From: CAXBCP01 sp963974055
GTDB taxonomy: Bacteria; Pseudomonadota; Alphaproteobacteria; MPNO01; UBA830
Direction of reading: 5' to 3'
Length of the DNA stretch: 64,000 nt
Assembly (NCBI GenBank): GCA_963974055.1
Contig: CAXBCP010000001.1
Location: 214,057-278,056, forward strand
The position numbers and the translations under genes were made by a program. The notes under the pieces were generated by a model. That model made no database searches. It was not told the origin of the DNA and saw only the letters and a list, made by a program, of their open reading frames with translations. Shown in pieces: positions 61,815 to 64,000 of the stretch. Positions within the stretch are counted from its first letter, which is position 1. Each line of letters begins with the position of its first letter.

Positions 61815-63074
61815 ATGACCGCGCCGCAGATTCTGACCTTCGGCTGCCGCCTGAACGCGTTCGAATCCGAGGTCATGCGCGGCCATGCCGAATCGGCGGG
61901 CCTGAACGACGCGATCATCGTCAATTCCTGCGCCGTAACGGCGGAGGCCGAGCGCCAGGTGCGCCAGTCGATCCGTCGCGCCCGGCGCGAAAACCCGGAT
62001 GCGCAGATCATCGTCACCGGCTGCGCCGCCCAGATCGATCCCGAAAAATATGCCGCCATGGCGGAGGTCGACCGAGTCATCGGCAACGAGGAAAAACTGG
62101 CCGCCGATACCTGGTTGACCGGGGCGCCCGGCGCGGACACGCCGCGGATATCGGTCAACGACATCATGACCGTGTCCGAGACCGCGCCGCATTTGATCGC
62201 CGGGTTCGAAGGCCGGGCGCGCGCTTTCGTCGAAATCCAGCAGGGCTGCGATCATCGCTGCACGTTCTGCATCATCCCCTTCGGGCGCGGCAATAACCGG
62301 TCGGTGCCGATCGGCGTGATCGTCGACCAGGTCCGCCTGCTAGTGGCGGAAGGCTATCGTGAGATCGTGCTGACCGGGGTCGATATCACCGATTACGGCA
62401 AGGATTTGCCCGGCACGCCGCGCCTGGGCGAGATGATAAAACGCCTGCTTGCGCTGGTGCCCGAACTGCCGCGCCTGCGCCTCAGCTCGGTCGATCCGGC
62501 GGAAATCGACGATGCCCTGTTCGCCCTGATCGCCGACGAGCCGCGGCTGATGCCGCATTTCCATATCAGCGTGCAGTCGGGCGACGACCTGATCCTGAAG
62601 CGCATGAAACGCCGCCATAGCCGCGCCGATATCATCGGCTTTGTCGACAAGGTGCGCGACCTGCGGCCCGACGCCGCCTTCGGCGCCGATATCATTGCCG
62701 GGTTCCCGACCGAAACCGCCGACGCCTTCGCCAATTCGGTGTCGCTGGTCGAGACCTGCGGGCTGACCTGGCTGCACGTGTTTCCCTATTCCGAGCGCCC
62801 CGGCACGCCGGCGGCGAAGATGCCGCAGCTGCCGGGCGATGTGCGCAAGGCGCGTGCGGCCGAATTGCGGGCGGCGGGGGCGGCCCAGGTCCGCCGGTTC
62901 CTCGACGCCCGGATCGGCGAAACCGTGGACGTGCTGGTCGAAAAGGAATCCGAGGGCCGCTCGCCGCATTTCGCCAATGTCCGCATCGACGGCGCGGTGC
63001 CCGACGGCGAAATCGTGCCGGCCCGCATTATCGCCCGTGACAACGACACGCTGATCGCGCACAAAGCCGCATGA
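61815..63074 (+). CDS. mtaB: tRNA t6A37 methylthiotransferase
   Basis: This 419-aa radical SAM enzyme adds a methylthio group to threonylcarbamoyl-adenosine 37. The UPF0004 domain holds three cysteines (FGCRLNAFESEVM, VNSCAVTAEAE, VTGCAAQ). The radical SAM cluster is in QQGCDHRCTFCIIPFGRG, with GVDITDYG and LSSVDPAEID following. A TRAM-like C-terminus is present (ARIIARDND). It is 13 nt after dapF and overlaps ftsY by 4 nt. Confidence 0.94.
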   Translation: MTAPQILTFGCRLNAFESEVMRGHAESAGLNDAIIVNSCAVTAEAERQVRQSIRRARRENPDAQIIVTGCAAQIDPEKYAAMAEVDRVIGNEEKLAADTWLTGAPGADTPRISVNDIMTVSETAPHLIAGFEGRARAFVEIQQGCDHRCTFCIIPFGRGNNRSVPIGVIVDQVRLLVAEGYREIVLTGVDITDYGKDLPGTPRLGEMIKRLLALVPELPRLRLSSVDPAEIDDALFALIADEPRLMPHFHISVQSGDDLILKRMKRRHSRADIIGFVDKVRDLRPDAAFGADIIAGFPTETADAFANSVSLVETCGLTWLHVFPYSERPGTPAAKMPQLPGDVRKARAAELRAAGAAQVRRFLDARIGETVDVLVEKESEGRSPHFANVRIDGAVPDGEIVPARIIARDNDTLIAHKAA

Positions 63075-64000
63075 CCGAAGAAAAGAAAGGCTGGCTGTCG
63101 CGCCTCCGCGCCGGGCTCCGCCGTACCTCGTCCCGCCTGTCCGATGGGATCGGCAGCATTTTTTCCGGCCGCAAGCTGGACGATGCGGCCCTCGAAGACC
63201 TTGAAGACCTGCTGATTACCTCCGACCTCGGGGTCGGGACGGCGGCAAAGCTGTCGGCGGAACTGGCGCGCACCCGCTTCGACAAGGAAGTCTCGGCCGA
63301 CGAGATCCGCTCGGCGCTTGCTGCCGAGGTCGCGAAAATCCTGGACCCCGTGGCAAAGCCGTTGACCGTCGATCCGGCGCACCGGCCGCATATCATCCTG
63401 GTCACCGGGGTGAACGGGTCGGGCAAGACCACGACCATCGGCAAGCTTGCCAGGCGTCTGAAGGAAGACGGCAAATCGGTGATGCTGGCGGCGGGCGACA
63501 CGTTCCGCGCGGCGGCGATCGAACAGTTAAAAATCTGGGGCGAACGCACGGGCTGCCCCGTCGTGTCGAGCGCCCAGGGCGCGGATGCCGCCAGCCTCGC
63601 GTTTGAGGCCATCGACCGCGCCCGCGCCGAGAACATGGACGTCCTGATTATCGATACCGCCGGCCGGCTGCAGAACCGCGACGACCTGATGCAGCAATTG
63701 CAGAAGGTCGTCCGCGTGATTGCCAAGCAGGACGCGGCCGCGCCGCACGATACGCTGCTGGTGCTCGATGCGACCACCGGCCAGAATGCCCATTCCCAGG
63801 TCGAAACCTTCCAGAGCATGTGCAGCGTCACCGGGCTGATCGTCACCAAGCTCGACGGCTCGGCGCGCGGCGGCGTGCTGGTCGCGCTGGCCGAAAAGTT
63901 CGGGCTGCCGGTCCACGCCATCGGCGTCGGCGAAGGCGAAGACGACCTCCGCCCGTTCGAGGCGGAGGCCTTTGCGCGGTCGCTGGTCGGGATCGACTAG
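63071..64000 (+). CDS. ftsY: Signal recognition particle receptor FtsY
   Basis: This 309-aa SRP GTPase docks ribosomes making membrane proteins at the translocon. The N domain is short and has no long acidic region, as usual in alphaproteobacteria. The GTPase motifs are G1 GVNGSGKTT, DTFRAAAIEQL, DTAGR, and TKLDG. It ends in GVGEGEDDLRPFEAEAFARSLVG, and the stop codon coincides with the end of the window. The start overlaps mtaB by 4 nt. Confidence 0.96.
   Translation: MTEEKKGWLSRLRAGLRRTSSRLSDGIGSIFSGRKLDDAALEDLEDLLITSDLGVGTAAKLSAELARTRFDKEVSADEIRSALAAEVAKILDPVAKPLTVDPAHRPHIILVTGVNGSGKTTTIGKLARRLKEDGKSVMLAAGDTFRAAAIEQLKIWGERTGCPVVSSAQGADAASLAFEAIDRARAENMDVLIIDTAGRLQNRDDLMQQLQKVVRVIAKQDAAAPHDTLLVLDATTGQNAHSQVETFQSMCSVTGLIVTKLDGSARGGVLVALAEKFGLPVHAIGVGEGEDDLRPFEAEAFARSLVGID

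Noticed and set aside
1..64000. CRISPR array, insertion sequence, prophage or integrase
   Set aside because: No regularly spaced repeats, transposase, recombinase or phage structural genes were seen.
1..64000. Canonical PEP-CTERM protein with VPEP motif and Arg-rich tail
   Set aside because: I looked at the C-termini of all credible genes; none shows Pro-Glu-Pro followed by a hydrophobic helix and basic cluster. Substrates are probably elsewhere on the chromosome.

Overview
This is a chromosomal window of an alphaproteobacterium, most likely Rhodospirillales-like. The evidence is GC-rich coding sequence, the dapF-mtaB-ftsY order at the right end, and motif-level protein resemblance. Almost all of it is one large exopolysaccharide (EPS) locus built around exosortase A (XrtA). 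All family names were assigned by reading motifs and gene order; no database search was run.

Layout. (1) 1-6.7 kb is a mixed flank: the end of an unknown gene, a DCC thioredoxin-like protein, an OafA-type acyltransferase, a MarR regulator divergent from a luciferase-like monooxygenase, a metallo-beta-lactamase-fold protein and a small secreted lectin-like protein. (2) 6.9-18.1 kb is the sugar and polymer block: nucleotide-sugar epimerase, XrtA-type O-glycosylation ligase, three glycosyltransferases, Wzx-like flippase, membrane-anchored methyltransferase-like protein, UDP-GlcNAc 2-epimerase and a beta-helix protein. (3) 18.1-25.6 kb is the cryptic XrtA-associated acyl/amide module: two alpha/beta hydrolases with non-serine nucleophile elbows, acyl carrier protein, GNAT protein, acyl-CoA ligase, PLP decarboxylase and an asparagine-synthetase homologue that has lost its glutaminase residues. 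(4) 25.7-41.4 kb is the core XrtA operon: export lipoprotein, chain-length regulator, tyrosine kinase, outer-membrane barrel, ATPase, deacetylase, FemAB, glycosyltransferase, XrtA-EpsI fusion, intact amidotransferase and trypsin-like protease. A convergent gene encodes a two-membrane-segment secreted protein that may be a non-canonical sorting substrate. (5) 41.6-54.3 kb holds tRNA-Val(UAC), the priming sugar transferase, the PrsK/PrsR two-component system, the TPR protein PrsT, a second deacetylase and three glycosyltransferases. (6) 54.5-64 kb is mostly housekeeping or catabolic: gentisate dioxygenase, a visibly AT-rich two-gene cassette (DUF5343-like plus TIGR02391-like), MarR, thioesterase, pyrE, an orphan molybdenum hydroxylase large subunit, dapF, mtaB and ftsY.

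How the genes probably work together. The sugar transferase primes undecaprenyl phosphate, the glycosyltransferases build the repeat unit, the flippase moves it, the Wzz-like protein and tyrosine kinase set chain length, and the Wza-like lipoprotein with the barrel protein exports the polymer. Deacetylases modify it. XrtA processes C-terminal sorting signals of secreted proteins, possibly coupled to glycan attachment by the O-glycosylation ligase. PrsK/PrsR probably controls the system through sigma-54, although I found no convincing sigma-54 promoter here. No canonical VPEP-type PEP-CTERM protein is encoded in the window. The least understood parts are the acyl/amide module and the putative variant substrate. 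I see no CRISPR array, insertion sequence or prophage.
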